DNA of 64,000 bases from Arachis hypogaea (GCF_003086295.3 NC_092053.1:116642445-116706444), one strand, 5' to 3'. Counted from the stretch's first letter, positions 35,601 through 48,599 are shown. The notes: generated by a model not told the origin, from the letters alone. Program-made: numbers and translations.

Positions 35601-38600
35601 GTGTTCTTTGAGAAAGCATTGTAACAAGTAGAATATAGTTTTCCAGGAAAGAGCCACTAGAAATGACATATTGGTGGGTTACTGCAAGATTGAGTTGCAG
35701 TAACTTGTCAGAAATGGAGATGCAAGTATAGGCATAGTGTTAAATACAGAAGGAAGCGCCAAAAGCACCAGAAATCTGCAGTTTCTATAGTCTACACTCT
35801 ACACAGAGAACAAAATTTGCATAACATGTCATTTCTAGCCGTTGAGTATTGGTTCAAGTCCCATGATCATAAAAAATTACAACATAAAAAAAGAACCATG
35901 CAAAAATTTAAATAAACATTCTAACTCCATGATATCATTGGTGCAATGTACCACCATTAATAATAGATGCCAAGTTGTATATCATGCCATTGCTTCACCC
36001 TATGCATAGAAGAACTTGACTGTCTTGTGAAATAGTTTAGAAAATAAAATTAATAGCCAGATCATTCATTTTTGTTTACCGCATGCATGACCCTTTTACA
36101 ACTGCACCTTCAGGGGAAGAAAATATGCTTCTTTTCCCATTCCGCCTCCAAATGCATAAACGACTACCAATTAGACCAACAATCTACAGATAATTAAAGA
36201 GGTTTCAGAAATCACAGAGCATGCATGACAAAAAATAAATAAATAAATAAATAAAATCAGAGAGCATACAGACACAAGCAAGCAAGAAACTATAATCACG
36301 AACTGACGAAATCATTTTTTTATGATGGCAAATAGAAACTGGCCCAGAGATGTTTAACATCATAATTAAATTCAACAGAAAATTTGAAGCAAAAGATACA
36401 TGAACATGATAAAATAATGACCTTGTGATCAACTACCATGACAAGGTTGACGTTAAGTCTACATTCTTTTGGCAACTATCAAGTCTTCATATCAAATAAA
36501 AGATAACATAGATAATAATCGTGCTTTCTTTAAGGAATGCAAAAGGATTAAGAATTAACAAATTAAACATTTGAGATAAAATTTGAGAGTAACTAAGATT
36601 TTTTCCACTCCCAACAAAAGCTTATACTATATTTTAAACAGGTGGAATCATGTCTTCCAAGACAAACAGTAAAATACATATAATATTCATCAAGCCATTT
36701 CACCTTGCTCTCGTCAAAATCAAAGTCAACCAGAGGAAGCATAGCTGGTACTGAGTACTCTTCTATGCATCTATAGCTGTTTACTGACCAGAGACGAATA
36801 ACCTAACAGAATGACAAGAATAGTTAGTATAAGAGCTAAACAAAATAAAAAAATAAAAACCAAAAAATAACAATCACAACAACAATAACCCGTTTACTAC
36901 TCGGTGGGGTCAGCTACAAGTAAAACTCAACTAAAATGAAATAGCAAAATAACCTTAATTGGAGGAAGTAACATAAACAAGTACAAGAAAGGAAAGTACC
37001 ATGGGTGTAACATCTCCTAAGAACACAATAGAGAACATTGTCTGGATATCAAAATATTGTTGTAGCAGGATCATAATTAAAAGGGTATACACTAGGAGAG
37101 CAATAGGGAGGCAAGGGATTGAGTTCCATGGTCAATATGTCGCATTCCTTCATCTAGTAATGACCCTATTAAAGATCCAAATTAGATAATACACTAGCAG
37201 CTTGATTCATCTAGCAAGTAGCAACACAAAATCTATAGTTACAGGAATTTGTAGCCACTGCTAACTTATTTAATGCACTATAATCTATGTTGAATCTCCA
37301 TTCACCTTTTTTTTTTTTCTTTACTAAGAATAACAAAGTTATAGGGACAAGTATAGTAGCTTTGATTATACCTGCATGCATCATTTCAATTTTTTTCACA
37401 TTATCTTCGTAGTTTCATCTAAATATATATGGATAGAGGTGAGCATTACATAGAAACCTTCCTCTTAATTTCCATTTTCCCTACCAGCTCTTCAACAACA
37501 CAAGATCTTCACATATTGTCTAATATAGAGGTGAAGCTGTATAAGGAGGTACCACTATTCATGCTTTAAAAAACACAATTTTCAAGTCATAAACCTACTT
37601 TATATTTAGTACATCCAATATATGAATTTTTTGTTTCCATAAGCAAAGTTAAATAAATAGAAAAATGAAAGTTAATAATCCATTAAGAATTTAGTATACA
37701 GTAAAAATAATGAAATATGCAAATAGTGTATTTATTTACCTTATCACCCACACCTGTAGCAACTGTGCCCATTTTCATTCGGCACTGAGCAACCCTGATT
37801 TAAAATCCAAGCAGGGAACATCAATATCCATCCAACCAATGATGTATTGTATGTATATCACACAGACACACACCAAAAGGGGAGGGGGGAAAAGGACAAA
37901 ACAAAACTAAAAAAGATGGCATGTAATACAGAATTTCACATTGAGAATCCAACAATACTCTTTGAATTGGAGTGACATCACTAAAAGATTTTTTGTATAA
38001 CCCACTATGGTATGACAAACATGAATGACTGTAGTGAACATCACTGGAGTATGGGAAAAATGCCAGAAGCTAGAATAGTATTTCCATATGAGTACAACAT
38101 TAGTATTTTTTTTCTTGGTAAGCAAGAATCTGAAATTCGCAAGGATCATTTGATTGGCAAGCATGTATAACAAACATCCTAAGAGGCATATTATGGATAA
38201 TGTACTAGTCAAAGTTGTTAAAGATAAGTCTTGACTTCATAGGAAAATGGAAAAGAATGAGAAGTGAAGGCTGAATGTAAGTCAGCATAGTTTGATCGCT
38301 TGAGTGCTTAGGTATAGATACACCACAGTATCAGTATATATAGTCATTGGCTTTTTTAACATTGCCCCTCAGGTTTAAACTTATCAGCTCTAAGCTTGTC
38401 ATAAGTAAGTTGTTATCAATGACGATGAGAAAAATATTAAATAAACACCGTTAGATACAGCTAAGATAAACACGACAAAAGAAAGCCAGGAATGTGTGGA
38501 AATAGCCATCAACTCCTCATCCTCCAAATATGATTTATCTCAATACCAAATAATAAGACCTTTCATAGTGTCATGTTCTCACAAAATTATTCACAATTGT

Positions 38601-39690
38601 ACTCGCAATCTACAACAGTACAACTTTTACATTGCACTAGTATTGACTATGAAAATTTGAAAATATATACTCCCAATTGCAAAATCCAGTTACCCGTGTC
38701 TAGTGTCATATGGTGGGTTCTAAAATGCATCCAAAAAAGTATCAAATCAGTGGTAAAATTCTACCCTTAACATGGTCAAGAGGATTTTCCAATTGAGAGA
38801 ATCCACCCTCATGAAAAAATTACTCTTATAAACTATGAGCCAAGAAGTATAGACAAAGCTTTTGCATAATATCACCGGGGAGTATGTGAGAATTGAGAAG
38901 TGTTTGTATCATTAGTCTACCAAGAATCAGAACAACTATGCAAACTGAACTGATTAAGATGTAAAAACAAGAAAAAAAAAGGACAACTATGTCCTATGTG
39001 TCTCACGTTTCACTGGTAGGAACCTTGAAAAATTAAGTTTTGTAGAGGCTTGTGTGTCTCCACTAAAAATGGTCAAAAAACCTATTTGCCATTTACCTTC
39101 AATAGTAACAACAGAACGACATATATGCAGATATGCACATCACCAAGAAATTAAGTACATGCTATCAAAAAGTTGAAATTACCTGGTTGAATGACCCTTC
39201 CATTGATCAACATGAAAGGAACCATCTTGAAGCGCCAACCTATGCTGTTCCATAGCCATTTCTGCAAAAATTACCCTCAGGGGCTTTTTCGGGAATTCAG
39301 AAGAACCCATCAGCTTCCTGCGATGAAACTCTCGCAGCGACAAAGATTCAATGACGGCATTCCTTCATAAAAACCAATCGACAAAAACACACGCAAAATT
39401 TCAGTGAGGCACGTGATGAATCTGCCCGTTATTGTTCAAATTCAATATACTAGGGCTTAAAAATTAGGAAAAGATGAGAAGAGGGAGGAAGAGAATAACC
39501 ATGTTTTGCAAACGAGAGTGCAGCGAACGAGCTCGAACATGTCGAGGAAAGCGAAGATCATACACAGGATGTCGTGGTCAAGGGACAGGGCTGTAGTTTG
39601 AGTTCTCCGGCTTTTCTTTCTTTCGTCGGCGGTGGCTGTGGAAGCGGGGTCATTGGCCGCCGCCGGTGAAAACTGTTGCCGTTTGCTCAT
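32674..39690 (-). CDS. F-box/WD40-repeat protein, nine coding exons, 431 aa
   Basis: Coding exons, 5' to 3' on the minus strand: 39690-39500, 39362-39183, 37794-37740, 36802-36704, 36183-36080, 34992-34903, 34720-34581, 33661-33577, 33025-32674. All introns are GT/AG and the 1296 nt stay in frame. An F-box lies at residues 36-75 (SLDHDILCMIFAFLDMFELV, VCKTW). Six or seven WD-like blades follow: GVGDKVIRLWS, GSRLCIWRRN, GYDDGAIRVFD, GSTSGSITISD, AGSAVGYTYCWDL, VGGIDGILRFV, and the end SSDIRLWKF. F-box proteins bind SKP1 in SCF ubiquitin ligases, and the propeller would select the substrate, which cannot be told from sequence. The closest relative I recall is Arabidopsis At3g52030. Introns hold an LTR-element fragment (37211-37399) and simple repeats. 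Confidence 0.93.
33297..33332. repeat. (GTGTGC)n tract in F-box gene intron
   Basis: A short hexanucleotide run between coding exons 8 and 9. Confidence 0.9.
37211..37399 (-). pseudogene. Ty3/gypsy reverse transcriptase fragment in an intron
   Basis: The minus-strand translation contains HAGIIKATILVPITLLFLV, VKKKKKGEWRF and DYSALNKLAV. This is the N-terminal part of a gypsy reverse transcriptase (compare the usual QAGII, LVKKKDG.WR and DYRALN). It lies in the intron between exons 3 and 4, in the same orientation as the gene. Only about 60 residues remain, with a TTT/AAA slip in the KKK run. Confidence 0.75.
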
Positions 39691-40800
39691 TGCTGGTTGT
39701 CACATAATTGCAACTTGCAAGTCCTTGGTTGGAAAAACTGTAGTGCTGAAGACAGCTAAGCTTATTTTTACAATGTTTGTGTGGATAGAATATAGATAGT
39801 ACTCACTGGCCCCGGTGGATGGTCATTTGGCCAATACTATGGTGACGAAGGCTATTTTGTTCTACATGTGCTTAAATGACGTGGCTGTATTTATTTGCTA
39901 ATTAGTATTTTTTAAAATATATGCTGATATTATAGATTATAACACAAAATTTATAGTATTAAACTTTTTATATAAAAAATTATAAGGGACAAAAATTTTG
40001 TTGACCAAGAAGCCAAAGATTTCGGTAGATAAAAAAAAAATTAATAAAGTTTTTAGTTATTATTTTTATATAAAAGAGTTTAACTTTTTACTAATAATTA
40101 ATTTTAATATTTTTGAAAGAATTTAACGTGTATATTTTTATATTTTATTAAGTATTAAATCTATTGCACAAATAGAAATAATTAATTTTTATGTTTGTTA
40201 TTTAAAAATAATATTTTTTTTTATATATAAAAATATAATTAGATATTAACATAAAAAATTTATATTGATAGTTATAAAATTATCTCAAATTTATTTTTTT
40301 TTAAACAATTGAATCTTGATTCTAACTTTTAGTCACAATATAAGTATTTTTTTAAATTATATGTAATAAATATTTGAAGAAAAAAATAAAAATTATAGAT
40401 TAGAAAGATAAGTAATAAAAATTTAAAATTAAATAAAATATATATATATAATAATATTTTTTATTTAAATTATATTATATTATTAATTTTGTTTTTTTAG
40501 AACAAAAAGATAGAAAAAAATAAAGAATCATAGAAAAGAGAGAGAAAGATAAAAAAAAGAATGAGAAAGGGAATTTGTTAATTTTGGAAGGTAAAAAAAG
40601 TTTTATTTTAATTATAATAAAAAATATCTGGTGACATATTTTGATTTATCAAATTACTAATATAAAATATAAATTATAAATTATATATAAAGTGAAAAGG
40701 ATGGAGAGAAATAGAAAAAAAAAGAGGTAGATAAGAGAATGTAAAAATGAGATTTACAAATTTTAGAAGAAAATATTTTTTCTAAATTTTAATAAGAGAG
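39691..40800. other. Upstream flank of F-box/WD40 gene, AT-rich
   Basis: The promoter of the minus-strand gene should lie just above 39690; I cannot place a TATA box with confidence. From about 40500 to 40790, purine-rich blocks (variants of 'gagagaaagataaaaaaaag') alternate with AT-rich ones, and similar blocks recur at 41930-42060, on the other side of the palindrome. Confidence 0.5.
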
Positions 40801-41761
40801 TGTAAGACCCAAAATTTTCGAAAAAATATTATTATGAGTTAATTTTAATTTATTTTATTAAAGATAAATTAAAACAAATTTTGATTAATTGAGTTTAAAA
40901 TAATTTAAGGTTTTATCTGATTTTATAATTATTGAATTATTTTCTATATTTGAATAATAAAATTTAGCAAATATAAAATAATAAGAATTTTATATGGCTT
41001 GGTTTAAATAATTGAAATTTCGAAATTTAATATTAATATTTTTATAAACAAAAAAAATTAATTATATCATTTTATATTTTAAATTAGAATATTTAACTAA
41101 AAGCCAATTAACAAATTGATATTTAAATAATATTTTTAAAATAATTTTAAATGATTAATTTAAAATTTAATTTAATATAATATCTCTTTATGTGTGTGTG
41201 TTTGTGTGTGTGTGTGTCTGGATGAAGGGAGGTAAGGTGAGTGACGGTGAATGTGGGTATGGGCTAGGGTAGAATTAGGGTTTCTGATTGGGAATTTAGG
41301 GATTTTTAGGCAAATTGGAATTTTGTTAAATTTTAATAAAATTAAGAGATATTATATTAAATTAAATTTTAAGTTAATCCTTTAAAATTATTTTAAAAAT
41401 ATTATTTAAATATCAATTTGTTGATTGGCTTTTAGTTAAATATTCTAATTTAAAATATAAGATAATATAATTAATTTTCTTTGTTTATAAGAATTAAAGT
41501 ATTAAATTTCAAAATCTAAATTATTTAAACCAAATCATATAAATTTCTTATTATTTTATATTTATTAAACATTATAATTTAAATATAGAAAATAATTCAA
41601 TAATTATAAAATTAGATAAAATCTTAAATTATTTTAAACTAAATTAATCAAAATTTATTTTAATTATTTTTAATAAAATAATTTTAGGGATTAAAATATT
41701 TAATAATAAATAAATCTAAATTAACTCTTAATAAGATCTTCTAAAATTTTTAGGTCTTACA
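40801..41761. mobile_element. ~960-bp palindromic (fold-back) element
   Basis: The left arm starts TGTAAGACCCAAAATTTT (40801) and the right arm ends AAAATTTTTAGGTCTTACA (41761). The arms are inverted copies over about 390 bp each, with a ~150-bp GT-rich centre (41190-41330). GAGAG lies on both sides (40796-40800, 41762-41766), a likely 5-bp duplication, though it sits in purine-rich DNA. The superfamily is uncertain. Confidence 0.8.
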
Positions 41762-41766
41762 GAGAG

Positions 41767-42498
41767 TGTCATGTGACACATTTTAATTATTAAATTAGTT
41801 AGTAATATATAAATATAATATAACTATATTTTAATTTAAATTTTAATTTAATTTGAGTGCAATTAGATAATATCATACTGTATATTTTGATCGATAAATT
41901 TGTAATTAGTCATTAATAATGATATATAAAGATAGAGTGAGTGAAAGAATGAAAAAGATAAAAAAAAAAAGAAAAAAAAAAGAAAAAAATTCTTTAATTT
42001 TATAAAAAAATTAATTTTAATTATAATAAAAAAATAATACATTTTAGTTGTAAAATTAGTAATATATAATAATACGTGTTCTAATGTTGTGAGGGGTTGG
42101 GACTTGAGACATTGTATCACTGTCAGTTTGCATCTCCAATTGGCATAATTAGCTCAAGTTGATGTAATATATATTTTTTTTTTCATAAGATAATGATTAA
42201 TTTTTTGTAGATCTAAATTATATTTAAAAGTATGTCATTTGTTAATGAATTATTGTACATGATGAAATTTAAATTTTTGACATTTACTTAAATGAATGAA
42301 TAAATTATCCACTCAATCAATACAAATTGGTTTAAGTTAATATAATGTTAATAATTATAATTTGTAATCTTGGGCACTTTTGGTGGACATACTTCATATT
42401 ATTGTTATAATGTGGGTCTGAGCTTAAATATTTTTAATCAATAAAAAATTAAGAATTTTGAGTGAAATTATTTTTAGTTCGGTTCTATTTGGGTAGAA

Positions 42499-42535
<37 letters not shown>

Positions 42536-42571
42536 CATTTATTATATATTCTTATTTAAGATATTGTGTAA
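41767..42571. other. AT-rich intergenic DNA
   Basis: It contains a further purine-rich block (41935-41990) and an (AAT)n microsatellite at about 42496-42535. No gene. Confidence 0.5.
42496..42535. repeat. (AAT)n microsatellite
   Basis: About 13 AAT units. Confidence 0.95.
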
Positions 42572-43020
42572 CGATCTAATTTTTAGTATGGGATACTTAT
42601 ACTGAAACATCGAGTGTTACTAATTTGAAACTACATTGATACTTTTATTAATAATATCAAACCTGTAATTGGATTAACGGAACTCGATATTTATGAAAAA
42701 CCTTTTTTAAAAAAAATAAAATCGCAACTAAAGAGAAACACAAGATTTTGCGAACCAAAACGGTAAATAGATACACACACAAATAGGATAATATATATAT
42801 ATACAGTACCCAAAAGATGAAAAGTTAGCTACTCCCTCATGGTTATGAATATATACAACTCAAAATATCTCCGAGGTCTGACCTATATAGGAAGCCATTA
42901 ATCTAACACTCAAAGTAGCCTAGTCTTCTAGCCTTGTCTCTCGAAAAACAAAAGTGAGAATCTAAAACAATAGAACCGCTACACCTGAGCGCTACCAAAA
43001 GAAGATGCTGATGTCGCTGT
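42572..43020 (-). other. Possible LTR or 3' flank of a retroelement remnant
   Basis: On the minus strand this follows the ORF at 43461-43021 and ends in 'ccatactaaaaattagatcg' then TTACA. 'TGTAACGA..' ends of this sort are common in plant Ty3/gypsy chromovirus LTRs. No second LTR was found, so this is tentative. Confidence 0.3.
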
Positions 43021-43461
43021 CTAATCGCTGTCAGAAGTCAAGTCCACGATCTCTATATCAATTTCGGGAAACTCATCGTCCACAGAAGTCAGATCCACGA
43101 TCTTTATCTCCTCAATATCCTCGTCGTCAGAAATAACAATGACCTCTAATGTACTATGGGGACTACCATCACTGTTGTCACCTGTTGAAGCTGTACCACT
43201 AGGAGAAATATGCTCAACTGCTGAGGCCTGGCCAGGCGCCACGGCGAAACTCCCAATAGGCTCTATGGTGAAAAGGTCAGAGAAATAAATAGAAAGCAAC
43301 TCCATCGACATATCCAAATCTACTGGAGGAAACTCAGGGATGTAGTCATCGACGACAGGGCCAGGCTCAGGCACTACCTCACCATCCTGGTGTGCTGGAA
43401 CAGGACTTCCATGCATGTGATCAAAAGGATGGTGGACAGAATCGAGATATAACCACGACAT
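43021..43461 (-). pseudogene. Acidic ORF, probably retroelement tail, three SUMO-interaction-like motifs
   Basis: This is an open frame of 146 codons starting MSWLYLDSVHHPFDH. The C-terminal 40 residues contain VIVISDDED (107-115), IVDLTSVDDE (121-130) and IEIVDLTSDSD (136-146). Each is a hydrophobic core flanked by acidic or serine residues, the form of SUMO-interacting motifs. No other domain is recognised. Upstream in the same frame (43737-43519) is an open stretch with KRLRETNKDEKPRYGACIEG, separated by three stops. I think this is the end of a decayed retroelement protein, but a fragment of a host gene cannot be excluded. Confidence 0.4.
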
Positions 43462-43518
43462 CGGGATATAACCCTAGTTCCTTACAAGTACAATCCCCTA
43501 CTTCTGCTCACAAACAAC

Positions 43519-43737
43519 TCAGACGGATTCATCCTCGCTGGAGAAGACATCGGACAAGTCACCTAAAGGCGTTTGGACCTCACATTCAAGTCCAAAGCGA
43601 CCCAATTTTCGATAACCCTCGATACATGCACCATATCTAGGTTTTTCATCTTTGTTTGTTTCCCTTAGTCGTTTAAGGGAAAGCGAAATATTACACATCC
43701 ATGGCATTGCTAAAAAGTACGAAGCAATGAAGCACAT
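43519..43737 (-). pseudogene. Upstream part of the same broken ORF
   Basis: It is in frame with 43461-43021 and separated from it by three stops within 58 bp. It ends DVFSSEDESV. Contents include SLKRLRETNKDEKP and LGRFGLECEVQTPLGDLS. No family is recognised. Confidence 0.35.
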
Positions 43738-43924
43738 AAGTTAAATAATATACTATTACATATTGTGATTGAAAATTGCACATTCAGAAAGGTCTTGCAC
43801 CTTCTTGCCTATACTTTGAAGTTTGAACTACATGAATCGTTCGCATCAATTCAAACATTTGAATATGGTTGCAGTAATCTTAGCAATTACATCAATCGGA
43901 ACACGATTCACATGATTGCAGCAC

Positions 43925-46900
43925 CTATAGAACTTCCAGTAAGAGTTTCTCTGTTAGGTCTTTGGAAAGTCCCATCACAGTATCAGTTGAACCAACCTGG
44001 CAAAAAGAAGAACTAGTTTTGATAACAAAATGGCAGAAAGAGAGAAGAATCTGTACTAAGATCCAACTCAAGAGAAACATTATGACTAGTGGACTAATCC
44101 ACCATTTTTTTTTATTCAATTTGTGTAGCAGCAATAAATGTAAAATTAGTAAAAAATTACTGGTATGAGAAAAGGTTAGGTATTAGTCTTTAATTAGTAG
44201 TCTTAGATTCAAGTCTTGAGAAGAAAAAAAATATTTGTAATTGAATGCATGTATAAAATTTGTTTACATTGAAAGTGCATTAAAATTAAATCCATATGAA
44301 ATTTTAGGAAACAAAACAAAACCTAAATAACCAATCCACATCTATCCCCTTGGTATATAATTATATATTAATGCGCAAACCACAAATACTTCATTTTTAC
44401 TCACGTATGCATATTGTATGCGTATATGCATATCTCATACTTTAAACTTCTTAAATTTGTAACTAATATGTCATAAAATTGCTGTATATAATATGTATCA
44501 TATCATGTTATATTCAATACTCATTTGTGTTTGTGTAATGGGGATATTATGTAACCTGGTTATCTAGGAAACCAATCCCATTATCATAGCAACAAAGATG
44601 TGATTTTGGAAGCAAAATAAGCCCACAATAAAATGGGGAGAGATAACAATCTTGACATTCTTTACATGAAGTCCCAGAAAGAGAATATGCTGAAAGAAGA
44701 GTAGGTTAATGGATTTTGCTGTGCTGGTAATGTGATATTTCTAAATGAACTGATGTTAATGCGCATGAATAGCAACATAAACTTCTAAGGAAGATCGTTA
44801 TGGAGAAAGAAACATAACTAACCACTGCATCTACAAATGGTAATGTGAGTGGATGTTCCAGCATCAAACCGCCAGCAACTCTAAATGTAACTCCATCGTC
44901 AATCTGCAAAGCTCCCAACAAATAAGAAAACTCAACCTAAGAAAAGGGGAGAATCACACCTTAAAAGCTAGCTATTAAGAAGAAAGAACCACTCTCCTTA
45001 AATACAACATCAAGCATCCAATATTACTCGACGTGTGACTTTGGGAACCCCATAATACCCTAGTCCCTAACATATTCACCAACACGAATTCCCTAAAGGA
45101 AAGTTTCAAAGATCTTGAAAACAAGTTCAAGTACTATTTTCACCTCCATACTTAGCTCAGTGAAAAGGGGTGAAAAGTGTAATTACAAAAAATTAAAAGA
45201 AAAAAAAAGGTTACCAGATTATCAATGACCTCATCTGGTATTTCATGGAAATAAACCTGTCTTAACAATGAGAGATGTTAGTTATCTGCAGAATGAGAAA
45301 AATATTGAACAAACTCAAGCATCAACAACTTGCACCTCTGCACTATCCCATCCCCCAGAGCGCTTTCTAGTGGCGAGGTTAGTAACCATAACAGATCCTA
45401 CAACACCTGCATGGCTACCAGAATATCCTGCAAATTATTTGAATTTGTGAATGTTCCTGGCATGTGTACATATAAAACAGAAACAGACCCAAACTAAACC
45501 TTTGATGAATTCCCGAGCTTCCTTCTCACTAGTTGGCTTTTCCCTGATTATTCCTTGGTACACCACAACCTACAGAACATTTGTAAAGACAGAAATAGGC
45601 TTAGAAAAGTATTATATAAATTTTAAATGAAGAGCAGAAAGAATGTGAGAATTGCCCCCTCAGAAAGTGTAAGTGCACAACACAGCTTGGAGGACAGATA
45701 TATACCCTATTAATTAAATATAATGTTCTCAATAGATTTATCAGCAATAATTTGTACTTTTCGTTTTCATGGGTGGAGTTTTAACTAGTGTTTTCTTTTA
45801 TCAAACAACTGATCTATTTCATCTAGCAAAACGGAGGGAAGCCCATCTATTGAGAAAATCTACTTCTTTCATTTTCCAAAAAAGAAAAAAAAAACACGGA
45901 CTAAGGAAAACAAAAAAAATCTCGATAATAGTACAAAATTATGTGAATAGACCAAATTAAACTCATAAAAATGACAAACTTCAATTAATTAATACAATTA
46001 ATATTACACTTAATTGTCTTTCTTCAAATTACATCATTAAGGATAAATTTGAAAACTTAAATTGATACTAACTAAATATTATAAATTAGACAAATATTTT
46101 GAGACCATAAGAAGAGCAAATTGAACAAATATTATAAAATGGAAGGAGTAAGCTTTTGCTAAGGAGGATTCATTATTTTCCGCAAAAATGTAACTTTACT
46201 CCTTTCTTCTCACTAATATATACTTAGATAATAGGGTCATACAAAAATAGAAAAAATGCATACATCGTAGATAGCTAATAGAACTTCAACTGGGATGAAA
46301 AAAATATCAGCAGGCTAAGCATGTCAAAAGCATAACACGGAAAGTTGCTGGCAGATATGTTATCTGAAGTTTCTTTCCAATAATGCATTACTGAAATTAA
46401 ACAAATAAAACTTAAAAGATAAAAGAAATTGTCCATACTCCATACATACAGTATCTGCAGTAATTAACAAAGTGGTGGGACCATCTTTCTCCAAGTTACT
46501 TCCAATTAGTAGCTTTTGCACAATAGCATCTGCCTAATAAGAATATCAAAACGTAAGAATACTAAATGCATTTTGGAAAAATCATACCATTCTTTTAGTT
46601 TATGTGCTTATTTAGATGAAATTACTGGCTGATAACATGAAACCTGCAATCTTTCTGCATAGTCAGTCACAACAACTAGATGCAAGAGACCTTGAACAGA
46701 TATTTTATTCATCAGAAAAAAAAATCTTCGAAACCAAATAAATATATGATCGTGTTTCAGCTGGTTTTCATTATCAAGCATGCGCTTTGCTTCATATAGA
46801 AGCTTGAGAAGGAGAGTGGAGTGAAGTTCTTGTAGCATTAACTGAACAATAAGAATACAAAATCTTTTCATCCCACTCTCTTTTTAGTCATCACATTATT

Positions 46901-48234
46901 TTTCGATCTAATATACACAAAAAAAATATTAATATTCAGTCTATTAAGGCCCCGTTTGGTAACCGTACTAAGATAAAAATACATGGGAAATTCGGTTATA
47001 CAAACCTATTCGGAGAAACAGATAGATATATAAAGAAGCAACATATCTCTGTCATGTCTCAAATTTTTTAATTTCGATTTATTACCAAACACAGCTTACC
47101 CTAATTATCATATAGATATAGATAATGCACAATGATTTGCCAGCCATTGGATAATTGCCACTGCCTAATGCAGTACATCACTACAGAATCGAAATAGCAA
47201 TGCGGACTAATTACTCTAAAAAATTGATGGATCAAGATCAAGCCAGCCAAATTAAGAACAACTAGTAATGATGGAGAGTAAATGCACAAGGTGCTCATTG
47301 AAATTTTAAGGGTGAGTCAATTTGGGTCTATCTAAAATAAGACATAAGACACTCTACTTGGACTGTAATTTTTATCTCAGTATCCAAGGTGGAAGTCATT
47401 GCATTTGGAAGATTTGTAATAATAATAATAGTAATAATTGAACCAAACATTCATACCTTCGCCTCAGCCAATGCCATAACCAAATCTTCTGGCTTTTCCT
47501 TCCTGATACTTTTCTCATCAATATCCGCAGTCTAAATTTTAAGCCAAAATAAATATGCTCAGCCTTCTGTTATGGTAACCAATTAGGAATTAAAATTTTA
47601 CAAAGCCACAATACACGCTAGTACATATACCATTATTGTAAACTCGTATCCCATCTCAGCAAGAATCTGTCTTCGAGCCTTGGAAGAAGAACCCAAAATA
47701 ATCTGTTGGAGATAACTAACATCAACCAATTTTTCTTTTACTAATACGTCTTAACATGTTTGTAAAAAAGGCTAATTGATACTATTGCATTTAATTGATA
47801 TTTAATTGATACTAATCTGTCTTCGAGCTTGACTCATACTATTTTGATCTATCGAAACCTCCACTACAAAAGTCAGCATTAGCTCTCCAAAAAAGGGACA
47901 AAACAAAACGCTACCATTTGTCAATTACATTACATTACAGGGAAGGGAAGAAAAGAGAAAAAATAAGACTGATAACTAATCAGTTGCAATTTTAAATTGC
48001 AAGAGTGCAAAGTGCACCCATTAAAAAGGTTGAATGAAAGAGGAGAAACTGTAAAATATTCAGTCATCTTTTTGTTGCTGCGGAAGCGAAATGCTGCACA
48101 CACAGTCCGTGAGCTTGGTCGCAGATGCAACATATATCTTATTTATTCGATTCGAGCATTATAGGATAAGAATGGGAAACAAAGTGTGTATAGGAGAAGT
48201 CCCATACCTTAATCGAAGGGTTTTTTGCAGCCAT
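43925..48234 (-). CDS. Maf-like nucleotide pyrophosphatase, nine coding exons, 204 aa
   Basis: Coding exons, 5' to 3' on the minus strand: 48234-48208, 47702-47631, 47531-47457, 46533-46450, 45569-45500, 45427-45336, 45256-45215, 44903-44823, 43996-43925. All introns are GT/AG and the 615 nt stay in frame. The first exon encodes only MAAKNPSIK. Family motifs run in order: IILGSSSKARRQIL (10-23, nucleotide-binding start), ADIDEKSIRKEKPEDL (35-50), LITADTVVVYQGIIREKPTS (81-100), GYSGSHAGVVGSV (110-122), AGGLMLEHPL (164-173), GSTDTVMGL (183-191). Maf/Ham1-fold proteins cut non-canonical or modified nucleoside triphosphates to monophosphates and pyrophosphate; which base is preferred cannot be read here. 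Length matches plant homologues such as Arabidopsis At5g66550. No targeting peptide is seen, so it is probably cytosolic. Confidence 0.95.
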
Positions 48235-48599
48235 GGATAGTCCTCTGCGCAGCGTGTCATGTACGCTCATGTTGCTGTACGCAGTAGCATAGAATAGAAT
48301 TGATAAGCACAGAGATGCTTCCTAAGAAACAGGAGGCTACAAAAAAAAGAAAACTCTCAAAATTTAACTATTAAAAAAATCTTTAGTATCAAAACTATTA
48401 ATTTTTGTGATATTTAAAAAAATAACGAAATTTTTTGAAGAAAGATAAATATATTTTTAAGTCTTTTTTTGTTTATTTTTTTTAATTATCTATTATATTC
48501 AAAGCTTTTATTAATAAACTTTTATTTATAACAAAAATTTATTATTGTAAACCACCAATTCACCATTAGTAAATAATTTCATTATTTGATTGCACTCTT
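48235..48599. other. Upstream flank of the Maf-like gene
   Basis: Probable 5' UTR and promoter of the minus-strand gene. An upstream ATG at 48255-48253 is in a different frame (MTRCAEDYPWL). Beyond 48350 the DNA is AT-rich and without features. Confidence 0.45.

Noticed and set aside
39700..43000. Possible small gene or RNA between the F-box and Maf-like genes
   Set aside because: Only AT-rich DNA, purine-rich blocks, a palindromic element and microsatellites were found; no tRNA or conserved RNA structure was recognised.
46608..46871. Minus-strand frame inside the Maf-like gene
   Set aside because: It lies in an intron between exons 3 and 4, and the flanking exons join in frame without it.
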